NCBI GenBank assembly: GCA_021804195.1
Contig: JAJZKJ010000147.1
Location: 1 to 6,095, forward strand
Direction of reading: 5' to 3'
Length of the DNA stretch: 6,095 nucleotides
Source: Acidobacteriota bacterium
GTDB taxonomy: Bacteria; Planctomycetota; Phycisphaerae; WQYP01; JAJZKJ01
Both the position numbers and the translations under genes were made by a program. The notes under the pieces were generated by a model, which was not told the DNA's origin, made no database searches, and was given only the letters and a program-made list of their open reading frames with translations. Positions 1-6,038 of the stretch are shown in pieces (the stretch's first letter is position 1; every line of letters starts with the position of its first letter).

Positions 1-251
1 ATGCAGTTGATGCAGGTATATTCCCAGAAATCAATCAGCACCACCTGCCCATACAGCCGCCGCATGGTCAGGGGCTGGGAATGAATCCAGGTCGTGCCGG
101 AAACATGCGCGCCCGGAGGAGGAAACTCCGGCGCCCGCACCGGTGGCACAAAAGAACTCTGTGCCCATGCCGCGCTCAGCAGCCCCGCACAGATCGCCGC
201 TTCCGTCAGCCGGCGCCGTAAGTGTTGTGATTTCAGGATCATGGCGCTCAT
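1..251 (-). CDS. Secreted thioredoxin-fold (redoxin/TlpA-DipZ-like) protein, N-terminal part, runs off the left edge
   Basis: Reading leftward from an ATG at 242-240 (or an in-frame ATG at 251-249), the frame is open to the window edge. It encodes a signal peptide (RRRLTEAAICAGLLSAAWAQ, cleavage probably after AWA-Q), a short proline-rich linker, and then the start of a redoxin domain. The block SQPLTMRRLYGQVVLIDFWE leads straight into the redox motif C-I-N-C, with its two Cys codons at 14-12 and 5-3. The pattern GxVVLIDFWxYTCINC is typical of extracytoplasmic thioredoxin-like proteins of the TlpA/DipZ C-terminal type. An in-frame TAG lies upstream of the 251 start, so the gene begins here. 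Neither start has a convincing ribosome binding site. The C-terminal part is outside the window, so the full domain set is unknown. It is expected to act as a thiol-disulfide oxidoreductase outside the cytoplasm. It diverges from the M48 peptidase gene. Confidence 0.85.
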   Translation of the reverse strand, partial: MSAMILKSQHLRRRLTEAAICAGLLSAAWAQSSFVPPVRAPEFPPPGAHVSGTTWIHSQPLTMRRLYGQVVLIDFWEYTCINC

Positions 252-342
252 CGGATGATTGGCCGGAGCAAGAAGCTACCATATCCGCGTTCTCAAAGGG
301 AAGCGGCCCATGGGCGACGCGGGCGGCTGCTCCCATGCGGAA

Positions 343-348
343 TATAAT
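343..348 (+). promoter_or_regulatory. Candidate -10 box upstream of the M48 peptidase gene
   Basis: A perfect TATAAT sits 39 bp before the ATG at 388, in an otherwise GC-rich divergent intergenic region (252-387). It would give a leader of roughly 30 nt. No good -35 hexamer is visible 16-18 bp upstream (the sequence there is CG-rich), so this would be an activator-dependent or weak sigma70-type promoter. The rest of the intergenic region holds nothing else recognisable. Confidence 0.4.
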
Positions 349-387
349 CAAATCATACCGGGTATTGCGCCTTCGGGGTAATCAGCC

Positions 388-1359
388 ATGAAACGCATCT
401 TCGCATGGGCCGGATTCCTGTTTTTATGCTCGGGGCTGGCCGCCTCCTCCGCCTGGGGCCAGAGCCTGAAAAGCCTGAGAAACCTCAGCACCATCGGCCA
501 TCGCGGGGTGGGCAAAGGCCTGGATTTTTATTCGCTGCAAAGGGAAATCGCGCTCGGGAAAATGCTGGCCAAACAGGTCACCAGCACCGCCCGCGTGCTG
601 CACGACCCGCAGATTAATGAATACGTGAACCGGGTGGCGCAAAACCTGGTGCGCCACTCCGACGCCCATGTGCCCTTCACGGTCTATGTGCTGCAGTCGC
701 CGCAGATCAACGCCGAGGCGTTGCCGGGCGGCTATTTTTTCATCGACACCGGCCTGATTCTCGCCGCCAGCAATGAAGCGGAAATGGCCGGCGTCATGGC
801 CCATGAAATCGCCCACGTGGCCAATCGCGACGGCACCCGCCAGATGACCAAGGCGCAACTGATCAACTACGCCACGCTGCCGCTCTGGTTCGTCGGCGGC
901 ATCGGCGGCTTCGCCGGCCGCACCCTGGCCGGGCTGGCCATCCCCCTCTCGTTTTTAAAATTCTCACGCACCGACGAGCGCCGGGCTGATTTTCTGGGCG
1001 TCGAATATATGTATGAAACCGGCTACGATCCCCATGCCTTCGCTCGCCTATTCCAGGAAATCCATGCCCGCAGCAAGCATCATCCCGGACTGATCGCCCG
1101 CGCCTTTGAAACCCATCCTCCCACCCCCAACCGCATCAAAATGGTGGACCGTGAAATCCATGAAGTGCTGCCGCCACGCCGGCACTACATTCTGGATACC
1201 TCCGATTTTGAGCACATGAAAGCCCGGCTGGCCGCGCTGGAAAGCGAATACCGCATGACCCATGCCGTCCATGGCGGCAATCGGCCCAGCCTGGAGCATC
1301 CGGAACGGCGTCCCGGCCAGCAGCAGCACCGGCCCATCCTGAAACGCCGTCCCAATTAA
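388..1359 (+). CDS. Secreted M48-family zinc metallopeptidase (BepA/LoiP-like, no TPR tail)
   Basis: The predicted 323-residue protein starts with a signal peptide (about residues 1-24, cleavage near AWG-QS). The peptidase core follows. The HExxH zinc motif is HEIAH at 139-143, preceded by the family-typical segment NEAEMAGVMA. The third zinc ligand is E197 in the DERRAD block (ExxAD). The late M48 motif THPPTPNRI lies at 242-250. Residues 165-190 form the hydrophobic glycine-rich stretch often seen between the two zinc motifs. Family knowledge: exported M48 peptidases degrade or help fold outer-membrane proteins. The E. coli relative BepA carries a TPR domain; this protein instead ends in a short Arg/Pro/Gln/His-rich tail from about 298. 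A start at 388 fits the signal peptide, with only a weak GGGG at 375-378 as a possible Shine-Dalgarno. The specific substrate is unknown. It appears monocistronic: the next gene is convergent. Confidence 0.9.
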   Translation: MKRIFAWAGFLFLCSGLAASSAWGQSLKSLRNLSTIGHRGVGKGLDFYSLQREIALGKMLAKQVTSTARVLHDPQINEYVNRVAQNLVRHSDAHVPFTVYVLQSPQINAEALPGGYFFIDTGLILAASNEAEMAGVMAHEIAHVANRDGTRQMTKAQLINYATLPLWFVGGIGGFAGRTLAGLAIPLSFLKFSRTDERRADFLGVEYMYETGYDPHAFARLFQEIHARSKHHPGLIARAFETHPPTPNRIKMVDREIHEVLPPRRHYILDTSDFEHMKARLAALESEYRMTHAVHGGNRPSLEHPERRPGQQQHRPILKRRPN

Positions 1360-1429
1360 AAGCCGTATCGAGTGGTAAGACCGGGGTTGTTTGTTATGTT
1401 CTGGCCTTCCGCCGTTGACCAACGCCGAG

Positions 1430-1549
1430 CGCTCAAGGAGAAGCGAGCAGAGCCAGACGGAAACCGCAAGGCAACCGCAGCGTACCTAGATGTACGTGAG
1501 GATTGCTGAGCGGGTTCCAACGCCGCTATGCGATGCTTATCTCTGAGCG
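1430..1549. repeat. Folded inverted-repeat element (candidate structured RNA or small non-autonomous repeat)
   Basis: The ends are inverted repeats: 1430-1444 (CGCTCAAGGAGAAGC) can pair with 1535-1549 (GCTTATCTCTGAGCG) at 12 of 15 positions. Inside is a second, better stem: 1470-1476 pairs with 1500-1507 (one bulged A at 1502 and one G-T pair), capped by a perfect 5-bp stem 1481-1485/1492-1496 with loop CTAGAT. A 9-bp direct repeat CCAACGCCG occurs at 1419-1427 and again at 1517-1525. There is no plausible ORF in it. It occupies most of the 177-bp gap between the M48 gene and the cupin gene, and its right arm enters the cupin coding sequence. It could be a REP/MITE-like repeat, an intergenic RNA or an elaborate bidirectional terminator. 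No U-run follows either stem, so a simple intrinsic terminator is less likely. The strand is undetermined. Confidence 0.5.
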
Positions 1550-1953
1550 TGATCCTGATTATTTAAATATTGTTCCTGCGTGACCGGTTCCATCCATTCC
1601 ACTACCTGGCCATCTTTTCGCTCCTGGATGGCGATATGGGTCATGGCCGCGGTGGGCGAAGCGCCATGCCAATGTTTTTCGCCGGGAGAAAACCAGACCA
1701 CATCGCCGGGCAGAATTTCTTCCACCGGGCCGCCTTCCCGCTGCGCCCGGCCGCGGCCGGCGGTCACGATCAGCATTTGCCCCAGCGGATGGCGATGCCA
1801 GTTGGTTCGCGCGCCCGGCTCAAATGTTACGCTCGCGCCCTGGATGAGCGCCGGCTCGGGCGCCTGAATCAATGGGTCAATCCGCACCGTCCCCGTAAAC
1901 CAATCCGCTGGACCGCGGTTGGAAGCTTGTGTGCCCGCACGCTGAATGTTCAT
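1537..1953 (-). CDS. Manganese-type small cupin, close homologue of Granulicella hydroxynitrile lyase (GtHNL)
   Basis: The 138-residue single-domain cupin matches the GtHNL family from memory across its length ([15 protein letters not shown] near the N-terminus, [16 protein letters not shown] in motif 1, [16 protein letters not shown] in motif 2). The metal ligands known for GtHNL are present at the same numbers: H53, H55, Q59 and H94. The active-site histidines H96 and H106 are also conserved. The pocket residues A40, V42 and Q110 look like the wild-type enzyme. GtHNL makes and cleaves (R)-cyanohydrins in vitro, but its natural role is not established, so the physiological substrate is open. 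The start has a strong AAGGGAG site 7 nt upstream. GtHNL-type proteins end near residue 130 (from memory); here a short tail (LNNQDHAQR) follows, its last codons and stop lying in the arm of the adjacent inverted repeat. It is divergent from the AhpD-like gene. Related cupins are often found beside or fused to carboxymuconolactone-decarboxylase domains. Confidence 0.9.
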   Translation of the reverse strand: MNIQRAGTQASNRGPADWFTGTVRIDPLIQAPEPALIQGASVTFEPGARTNWHRHPLGQMLIVTAGRGRAQREGGPVEEILPGDVVWFSPGEKHWHGASPTAAMTHIAIQERKDGQVVEWMEPVTQEQYLNNQDHAQR

Positions 1954-1960
1954 CAGATTT

Positions 1961-1967
1961 CTCCCTT
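1961..1967 (-). promoter_or_regulatory. Ribosome binding site of the cupin gene
   Basis: Read on the minus strand the sequence is AAGGGAG followed by 7 nt and the ATG at 1953-1951. It is a good Shine-Dalgarno and fixes the cupin start. Confidence 0.7.
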
Positions 1968-2024
1968 AATGTTGACTTTTGAGTGGCACTGTTTTTTTGC
2001 TTTCGCTACACTTAATTATTCCCC

Positions 2025-2029
2025 GGAAG
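2025..2029 (+). promoter_or_regulatory. Ribosome binding site deciding the AhpD-like start
   Basis: GGAAG lies 5 nt before the ATG at 2035. The frame is also open upstream, with an earlier ATG at 1969, but that one has no binding site and would add residues with no family similarity. The 2035 start is therefore preferred. Confidence 0.55.
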
Positions 2030-2034
2030 CCAAT

Positions 2035-2568
2035 ATGCGCATCTCCAAAATCAACTCCGCGCACGCGCCGGAAGAACTCAAAGCCATCTATGACCGCTGG
2101 TTTCAGCAGCGCGGCAATGTGCCCAACATGTTCCGCGTCATGGCCCACCGGCCGCAGCTGCTGCAGACCATGGAAGCACATATGCGCTGCGTGCTGGGAG
2201 AGGGGGCGGTCAGCACCCGGTTGAAAGAGCTGATCGCGGTGCGGGTTTCGCAAATGAACCAGTGCGACTATTGACTGGCCTCGCATACCGCCTTGGCAAG
2301 GCGGCTGGGCTGGGCGCAGGAAATTCTCGGCGGCATGGTCAGGGGCGAACATGCCGGACTGAGCGAAGCGGAGAAAGCGGCCGTGCGGATGGCCGAAACC
2401 ATGACCCGCGACGCGCGCGCGGTGGATGATGAGCTGTTCAGCGAGCTGCGCCGGCATTTTGATGAAGGCCAGCTCGTGGAGTTGGCCGCCGTGATCGGGC
2501 TGTTTAACTACTTCAACCGCTTCAACGATTTTTTTCAGATGGAGCTGACGCCGCCGGGGGACCGCTGA
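2035..2568 (+). CDS. Predicted selenoprotein: AhpD/carboxymuconolactone-decarboxylase-like protein with CxxU motif (in-frame TGA read as Sec80)
   Basis: Reading the TGA at 2272-2274 as selenocysteine gives one 177-residue protein of the CMD/AhpD fold. The signature is E65 ... C77-D-Y-U80-L-A-S-H84, matching the family's E-x11-CxxCxxxH with Sec in place of the second Cys. In Mycobacterium tuberculosis AhpD the equivalents are Glu118, Cys130, Cys133 and His137; Cys133 is the catalytic thiol activated by the His/Glu relay, so Sec falls on the chemically critical residue. The part after the TGA is intact and family-like (GLSEAEKAAVRMAETMTRD, then LVELAAVIGLFNYFNRFND, then stop at 2566-2568), with no frameshift. 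Such proteins are small helical peroxidase-related thiol enzymes of the cytoplasm. A hairpin fitting a bacterial SECIS follows the TGA, and selA is the convergent neighbour, overlapping by 47 bp. The alternative is a recent nonsense mutation or a split pseudogene. Annotation pipelines would call either a truncated 79-residue product or a fragment starting near 2293. The physiological substrate is unknown. Confidence 0.88.
2272..2274 (+). other. In-frame UGA, predicted selenocysteine codon (Sec80)
   Basis: The local reading is Q-C-D-Y-[TGA]-L-A-S-H-T-A. The TGA replaces exactly the second Cys of the CxxCxxxH motif; TGC or TGT would be expected in ordinary homologues. It is the only interruption in the frame from 2035 to 2568. 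Confidence 0.87.
2276..2312 (+). promoter_or_regulatory. Candidate bacterial SECIS hairpin in the coding sequence after the UGA
   Basis: The upper stem is perfect: CCGCCTT (2288-2294) pairs with AAGGCGG (2298-2304) around a GGC loop (2295-2297). A lower stem TGGCC (2276-2280) can pair with GGCTG (2308-2312), two of the five pairs being G-T, across an internal loop. Twenty nt separate the UGA from the loop, and the loop begins with G. Both agree with known bacterial SECIS features: a small apical loop with an early G, about 16-37 nt after the UGA. It would recruit SelB carrying Sec-tRNA(Sec). The element also encodes the conserved residues after Sec, as is usual in bacteria. Confidence 0.72.
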
Positions 2569-3955
2569 GGCCCAGCCCGCGCAGCACGGCTTCCAGCAGC
2601 GTATTTTCCTCTTCCGGCAAAATCGTCCGCAGATCGAGCAGCAGGGCCTCGGCTTCAACCCGGGCGATGACCGGCGGGTCGCCAGCGCGGAGTTGCCGCT
2701 CGAAATCATGAACCGAAACCGCTTCCGGCCGCAGCGCGATTAACGCGGCGGGCAGTTGCTGGCCGGGACGCGACCCTCCGCCAATCAGCGAGACCCCGGC
2801 GCGAAGTTCCGCCCTGGCTTCCGCGGGCAGTTTCCGGCAGAAATCGCGGGCGCGGGCTTCCAGATCCTGGCCGCGGATCATGCGCCAGACGGGCAGTTCT
2901 GAACCGTGATCGGAGGCATATTCCTGCAGCGTGGCTTCGAGCGCGGCCAGGGTCAGGCGGTCCACGCGCAGGGCGCGAAACATCGGATGGGCGCGCAAAG
3001 GCTCCAGCCAGCGGTTCGACCCGCTGATCAGTCCCGCCTGCGGGCCGCCCAGCAATTTATCTCCGCTGTAGGTGACCAGATCGGCGCCGGCCGCCAGGCT
3101 GGCCATCACCGTGGGTTCATCCACCGCCGCATCGCCGGCTCCGGCACGGGAATCCGCTTCCAGTAAACAGCCGCTGCCCAGGTCTTCGGCCAGCGGCAGG
3201 CCGTGCTCATGCGCCAGTTCGGCCAATTCGGCCAGGGAGGGCCGCCCGACAAAGCCCAGCATCTGAAAGTTGCTGTGATGCAGGCGCAGAATCAGCCGGG
3301 TCCGGGGCGTGAGCGCCTGGCGGTAGTCTTTGAGATGAGTGCGATTGGTGGCGCCCACTTCCACCAGGCGGGCGCCGCTGGCGGCCATGACATCGGCGAC
3401 ACGGAAGCCGTCGCCGATTTCCACCATTTCGCCCCGCGAAATCAGAATCTCTCCGCCTTCGCCGGCCAGCGCCCGCGCGAGCAGGAGCAGCGCGGCGGCA
3501 TTGTTATTGACCACCAGGGTGTGCTCGGCGCCGGTCACCAGCCGCGCCACCGCCTCGATATGCGTATCGCGGCGGCCGCGCCGGCCTGTTTCGAGATCGT
3601 ATTCCAGATTGGTGTAACCGGCGGCAATCTCCGCCAGCCGCCGTGTGACTGCCGCGCTCAGCGGCGCGCGGCCCAGGTTGGTGTGGAGCACCACGCCGGT
3701 GGCATTCAGCACTCGCCGCAGCGAAGGACGCAGCCAGACTTCGCCGCGGCGGCGCAGCTCCAGAATTTGCGCCGCAACGCCGGCCGGCGCGGCGCTCTGC
3801 CGCCATTGCTCCAGGGTCGAGCGTATGATCTGGCGCGCCGCTCGGGGGCCGGTACGCCGCCATAATTCCCCCAGCTCCCGGTGGCGCAGCAGTTCGTCCA
3901 CGCCCGGCAGGCGGCGCAGGCTCGGCTCCGCCGGAATGTCCGCCGCGATTTTCAT
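2522..3955 (-). CDS. selA: L-seryl-tRNA(Sec) selenium transferase (selenocysteine synthase)
   Basis: The 477-residue product is about the size of E. coli SelA (463 residues). It is a cytoplasmic PLP enzyme that converts Ser-tRNA(Sec) to Sec-tRNA(Sec) using selenophosphate. Visible landmarks are an N-terminal tRNA-contacting region with LPGVDELL (16-23), the signature NATGVVLHTNLGRAPLS (84-100), NNNAAA (150-155), LHHSNF (225-230), the PLP-lysine block YSGDKLLGGPQAGLI (296-310, K300), the block RALRVDRLTLAALEATL (327-343) and the late GGGSRPGQQLP (392-402). All the expected SelA motifs are present, so it should be active. Its start lies 7 nt after the stop of the VWFA-like gene and has only a weak binding site, suggesting co-transcription and translational coupling. 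Its 3' end runs into the 3' end of the selenoprotein gene on the other strand. selB, selC and selD are not in this window. Confidence 0.96.
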   Translation of the reverse strand: MKIAADIPAEPSLRRLPGVDELLRHRELGELWRRTGPRAARQIIRSTLEQWRQSAAPAGVAAQILELRRRGEVWLRPSLRRVLNATGVVLHTNLGRAPLSAAVTRRLAEIAAGYTNLEYDLETGRRGRRDTHIEAVARLVTGAEHTLVVNNNAAALLLLARALAGEGGEILISRGEMVEIGDGFRVADVMAASGARLVEVGATNRTHLKDYRQALTPRTRLILRLHHSNFQMLGFVGRPSLAELAELAHEHGLPLAEDLGSGCLLEADSRAGAGDAAVDEPTVMASLAAGADLVTYSGDKLLGGPQAGLISGSNRWLEPLRAHPMFRALRVDRLTLAALEATLQEYASDHGSELPVWRMIRGQDLEARARDFCRKLPAEARAELRAGVSLIGGGSRPGQQLPAALIALRPEAVSVHDFERQLRAGDPPVIARVEAEALLLDLRTILPEEENTLLEAVLRGLGLSGPPAASAPSEKNR

Positions 3956-3962
3956 CTCGAAA

Positions 3963-5093
3963 TCATTGCACGGCCAGGCGGGCGCGATAGCCGCTTTGTG
4001 CGATGACTTTATACTTTACTTTTTTTCCCTTGCGGTTCACGATCCGCAGTTTGTGGCCGTTATTGCCAATGACTTTCACCTTGATCTTGCGGAATTTGCC
4101 GTCCAGTTTCGTGTCCGTGGGCCGGTAGCTCAAAATATACTGATTCCGCACCGAAGCCGCGATGCTCTGAAACACGTCGGGATAAGCGCCTTCAAACCGC
4201 GGCTCGTAAAAACGGCCGCCGGTCCATTTGGCAAAGTAGCGAAGCTGGCTGTTGCCGACAATGAAATCCATATCCTGCATATTCCCCATGTAGCCGTTTT
4301 CCTGCAGCCATTGCCGGATGGACCAGCCGATGGATACCGGATAAATGGTGATATTGCGGGCCGTCTCAACTTTTTTCCTGATTTGTCCAAAGTTGATATG
4401 GCTGAAGGTATTGAGACCGGTGGTGACCAGCACGATGATCTTATGGCCTTTCACTCCCTGCAGGCGGTCAATCGTCCAGGCCAGGGAATCATAAAGATCG
4501 CCTTCGCTGAAACCGGGGAAATAGAGCGAATTCAGCCCGGCGTATATGGCCTGCTTGTTATGGGTGAAGTCCACGACAATATGCGGCTTAATGTCGTAGG
4601 TCACCAGCGCTACCCAGTCCTTGGGCTCCAGTTGACCGGTAAAGGCATAGCTGGCTTCGAGTATGTGATAGAGAAACGGCCACCAGGTATTGCGGTATTC
4701 GACCAGCAGCACGGCCGTCATCGGCGCCTGGTTGGTGTAGTTGAGGCTGAGAATTTTTTGCGGCTTGCCGTTTTCCCAAAGCCGAAAATTCCGCCGGTGC
4801 AGGTTGCCGATGAAATTGCCGTCGTTGGTCTCGACCGTGACCGGAATCCGCACTTCCGGCACGTTGACATGATAGGTGTACTCCGGGCTGGGCGCCTTGG
4901 TGGGCTGGGCGGGGCCCAGAGTGCCGGCATGGGGCGGCGGCGGAGTTTTGCGGGGAATGATGATAGGACCCTGGCCGTTGCCCGGACCGCCGGCGCCGGC
5001 GGGTGAGTTCTGGCCCGTGGCCTGCGCGCCCGCCCATAAACCCAGGCTGACTACGCAGAGCAGGATACGTGCGATGAGTTGCGAGCTTTTCAT
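3963..5093 (-). CDS. Secreted von Willebrand factor A-like protein (acidobacterial VWFA-related family), degenerate MIDAS
   Basis: The 376-residue protein has a signal peptide (MKSSQLIARILLCVVSLGLW..., cleavage near AGA/ATG-Q, about residues 23-27) and a low-complexity Pro/Gly linker (about 28-70). A family-typical beta segment follows (VRIPVTVETNDGNFIGNL, 81-98, and RNFRLWENGKPQKI, 101-114), then an alpha/beta VWA-like domain (about 125-320) and a basic C-terminal beta segment (335-376, many Lys/Arg). The segment RIPVxVxxxxG..I..L..xxFxLxExGKxQxI is characteristic of the VWFA-related proteins abundant in Acidobacteria. The metal site looks lost: the expected DxSxS reads V-E-Y-R-N, and the later D-G position reads T-T-G. 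The start at 5093 is chosen over an upstream in-frame start at 5201 because it has a GGAGG site 7 nt away and begins directly at the signal peptide. The role is unknown; likely extracytoplasmic protein-protein contacts. It precedes selA by 7 nt. Confidence 0.82.
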   Translation of the reverse strand: MKSSQLIARILLCVVSLGLWAGAQATGQNSPAGAGGPGNGQGPIIIPRKTPPPPHAGTLGPAQPTKAPSPEYTYHVNVPEVRIPVTVETNDGNFIGNLHRRNFRLWENGKPQKILSLNYTNQAPMTAVLLVEYRNTWWPFLYHILEASYAFTGQLEPKDWVALVTYDIKPHIVVDFTHNKQAIYAGLNSLYFPGFSEGDLYDSLAWTIDRLQGVKGHKIIVLVTTGLNTFSHINFGQIRKKVETARNITIYPVSIGWSIRQWLQENGYMGNMQDMDFIVGNSQLRYFAKWTGGRFYEPRFEGAYPDVFQSIAASVRNQYILSYRPTDTKLDGKFRKIKVKVIGNNGHKLRIVNRKGKKVKYKVIAQSGYRARLAVQ

Positions 5094-5100
5094 TCCATAA

Positions 5101-5105
5101 CCTCC
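5101..5105 (-). promoter_or_regulatory. Ribosome binding site of the VWFA-like gene
   Basis: On the minus strand GGAGG is followed by 7 nt (TTATGGA) and the ATG at 5093-5091. It is the strongest Shine-Dalgarno in the window and decides the start. The remaining spacer to the upstream gene (5106-5204) shows no clear promoter or terminator. Confidence 0.75.
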
Positions 5106-5204
5106 ACGAGCCCGGCCGCGGCACTTTGCCTGCAAAAAAGAACGTGGGGAAGGTACAGGCATGCGGTCCGGCAGCATCCCTTTCATGCTAATACGAATCA
5201 CGCC

Positions 5205-6038
5205 TCATAGGCGCCGGAGCCATGCCTCGGCCTCGCGCCAGCGGGGAAAACGCCGTTCTTCGGCTTGAAATTCCCGGGAATGCACGCAGCGCCGCTCGCC
5301 GCGCATGCGCACTGGGTATTTCAAATGCAGCATTTCGTGGTAGAGCACGTAGGCCAGCACATACCGCGGCGCCTGGGGCTGGTCAAAGATGCGGCTGACC
5401 GCAATGGCGTGGTGCGCGGCATCGTAGTGGGCCAGATGGCGCCGGGCGCGCTGGCGATTCCAGCCCAGGCGCGGCGGCAGCAGGCCATCGGCGAAAAACT
5501 CACGGTTCAGCTCGCGAAAAACTTCCTCCAGATCATAAACCGCGCCTTGCGCGCCGCTCAGTTGCTTGCGTCCGCGCAACTGCCGCAATCGCTCGGCATG
5601 GCGGCTGATTTCGGGGTGATTGATATGCCGGCGAAAACGCCGGGCATAGACGGCCGGCACCGGCTGGCGGTAAATTTTCCGGATCAGGATCTGGGCTAGC
5701 GCTTCCATGACCGGCTCCGGCGCGGCCGTCAGCAGGTCGCTGACGCGGATGTATAAGCATTGCTGCCGCAGCCGTATGGTGTTGTTGAGATGGGTAAAAG
5801 GATAAAACACCACATCCAGCCGGGGCCGCGGCGCGCGCGGCCGCACTTCCCGCAAAACGGCGGCAAAGGTGGGATACAGATCGCGTCCGTCGCGGGCCAG
5901 GGTTTTTGCCGCCCGCGCGCGCGCGGTCCGCGCCGGCGCCGGGCAGGGGGCGAGGCCATCAAAACCGGGAAGGATATACTGCGCGTCCACTATGGATTGC
6001 GTGGCTGCGCGGAGAGGCATGGCCGGAGTAATCTGCAC
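5205..6038 (-). CDS. SprT-like / YgjP-like zinc metallopeptidase, start uncertain
   Basis: The 277-residue reading has a C-terminal metallopeptidase domain. The HExxH motif is HEMLH at 234-238 in the context YVLAYVLYHEMLHLKYP, and a likely third ligand is H253 in CVHSREFQAEERRFP. This HExxH...HSxxF plan fits the SprT-like/YgjP group. The middle has VFYPFTHLNNTIRLR (77-91) and a second segment VYDLEEVFRELNREFFADGL (167-186), typical of bacterial SprT-like proteins. It is rich in Arg and Ala and lacks a signal peptide, so it is probably cytoplasmic. The start is a GTG at 6038-6036 or an ATG at 6020-6018; neither has a good binding site. The frame stays open through a run of eight A to the right edge, so the true start may lie beyond the window. 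It precedes the VWFA-like gene by 111 bp in the same direction. Its substrate is unknown. Confidence 0.75.
   Translation of the reverse strand: MQITPAMPLRAATQSIVDAQYILPGFDGLAPCPAPARTARARAAKTLARDGRDLYPTFAAVLREVRPRAPRPRLDVVFYPFTHLNNTIRLRQQCLYIRVSDLLTAAPEPVMEALAQILIRKIYRQPVPAVYARRFRRHINHPEISRHAERLRQLRGRKQLSGAQGAVYDLEEVFRELNREFFADGLLPPRLGWNRQRARRHLAHYDAAHHAIAVSRIFDQPQAPRYVLAYVLYHEMLHLKYPVRMRGERRCVHSREFQAEERRFPRWREAEAWLRRL

Larger units (their letters stand above)
1954..2034. promoter_or_regulatory. Divergent intergenic region shared by the cupin and AhpD-like genes
   Basis: These 81 bp separate two divergent start codons and must hold both 5' control regions unless the promoters lie inside the genes. 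The region is AT-richer than its surroundings, with a run of seven T at 1992-1998. A TTGACT hexamer (1972-1977, +) and a TACACT hexamer (2007-2012, +) resemble -35 and -10 elements, but they are 29 bp apart and do not form one promoter. On the minus strand, TTGGCT (2032-2027) and TGTAGC (2009-2004) are 17 bp apart, a weak candidate promoter for the cupin. No clear operator palindrome is visible. Confidence 0.35.

Noticed and set aside
1360..1430. Intrinsic terminator after the M48 gene
   Set aside because: No GC-rich hairpin followed by a T-run is present; only the larger imperfect element further right.
1984..2001. TGGCAC...TTGCT, resembling a sigma54 promoter (+ strand) upstream of the AhpD-like gene
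   Set aside because: The GG and GC doublets are 2 bp further apart than the strict sigma54 spacing allows, and no activator site is visible.
1570..2274. Long + strand frame from 1570 that ends at the TGA, as a separate 234-residue protein
   Set aside because: Its first part is antisense to the cupin gene and has no family similarity; only the part from 2035 is real, and it continues past the TGA.
2293..2568. The post-TGA segment as an independent gene starting at TTG 2293
   Set aside because: It lacks a ribosome binding site and is the C-terminal half of the same CMD/AhpD domain; it is better explained by readthrough of the TGA as Sec.
3645..5006. Long + strand open frame opposite selA and the VWFA-like gene
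   Set aside because: It is a shadow of the GC-rich minus-strand genes, spans two unrelated genes and shows no recognisable domain.
5909..5928. Alternating CG tract, possible Z-DNA segment
   Set aside because: It lies inside an Arg/Ala-rich part of the SprT-like coding sequence and is explained by codon use.
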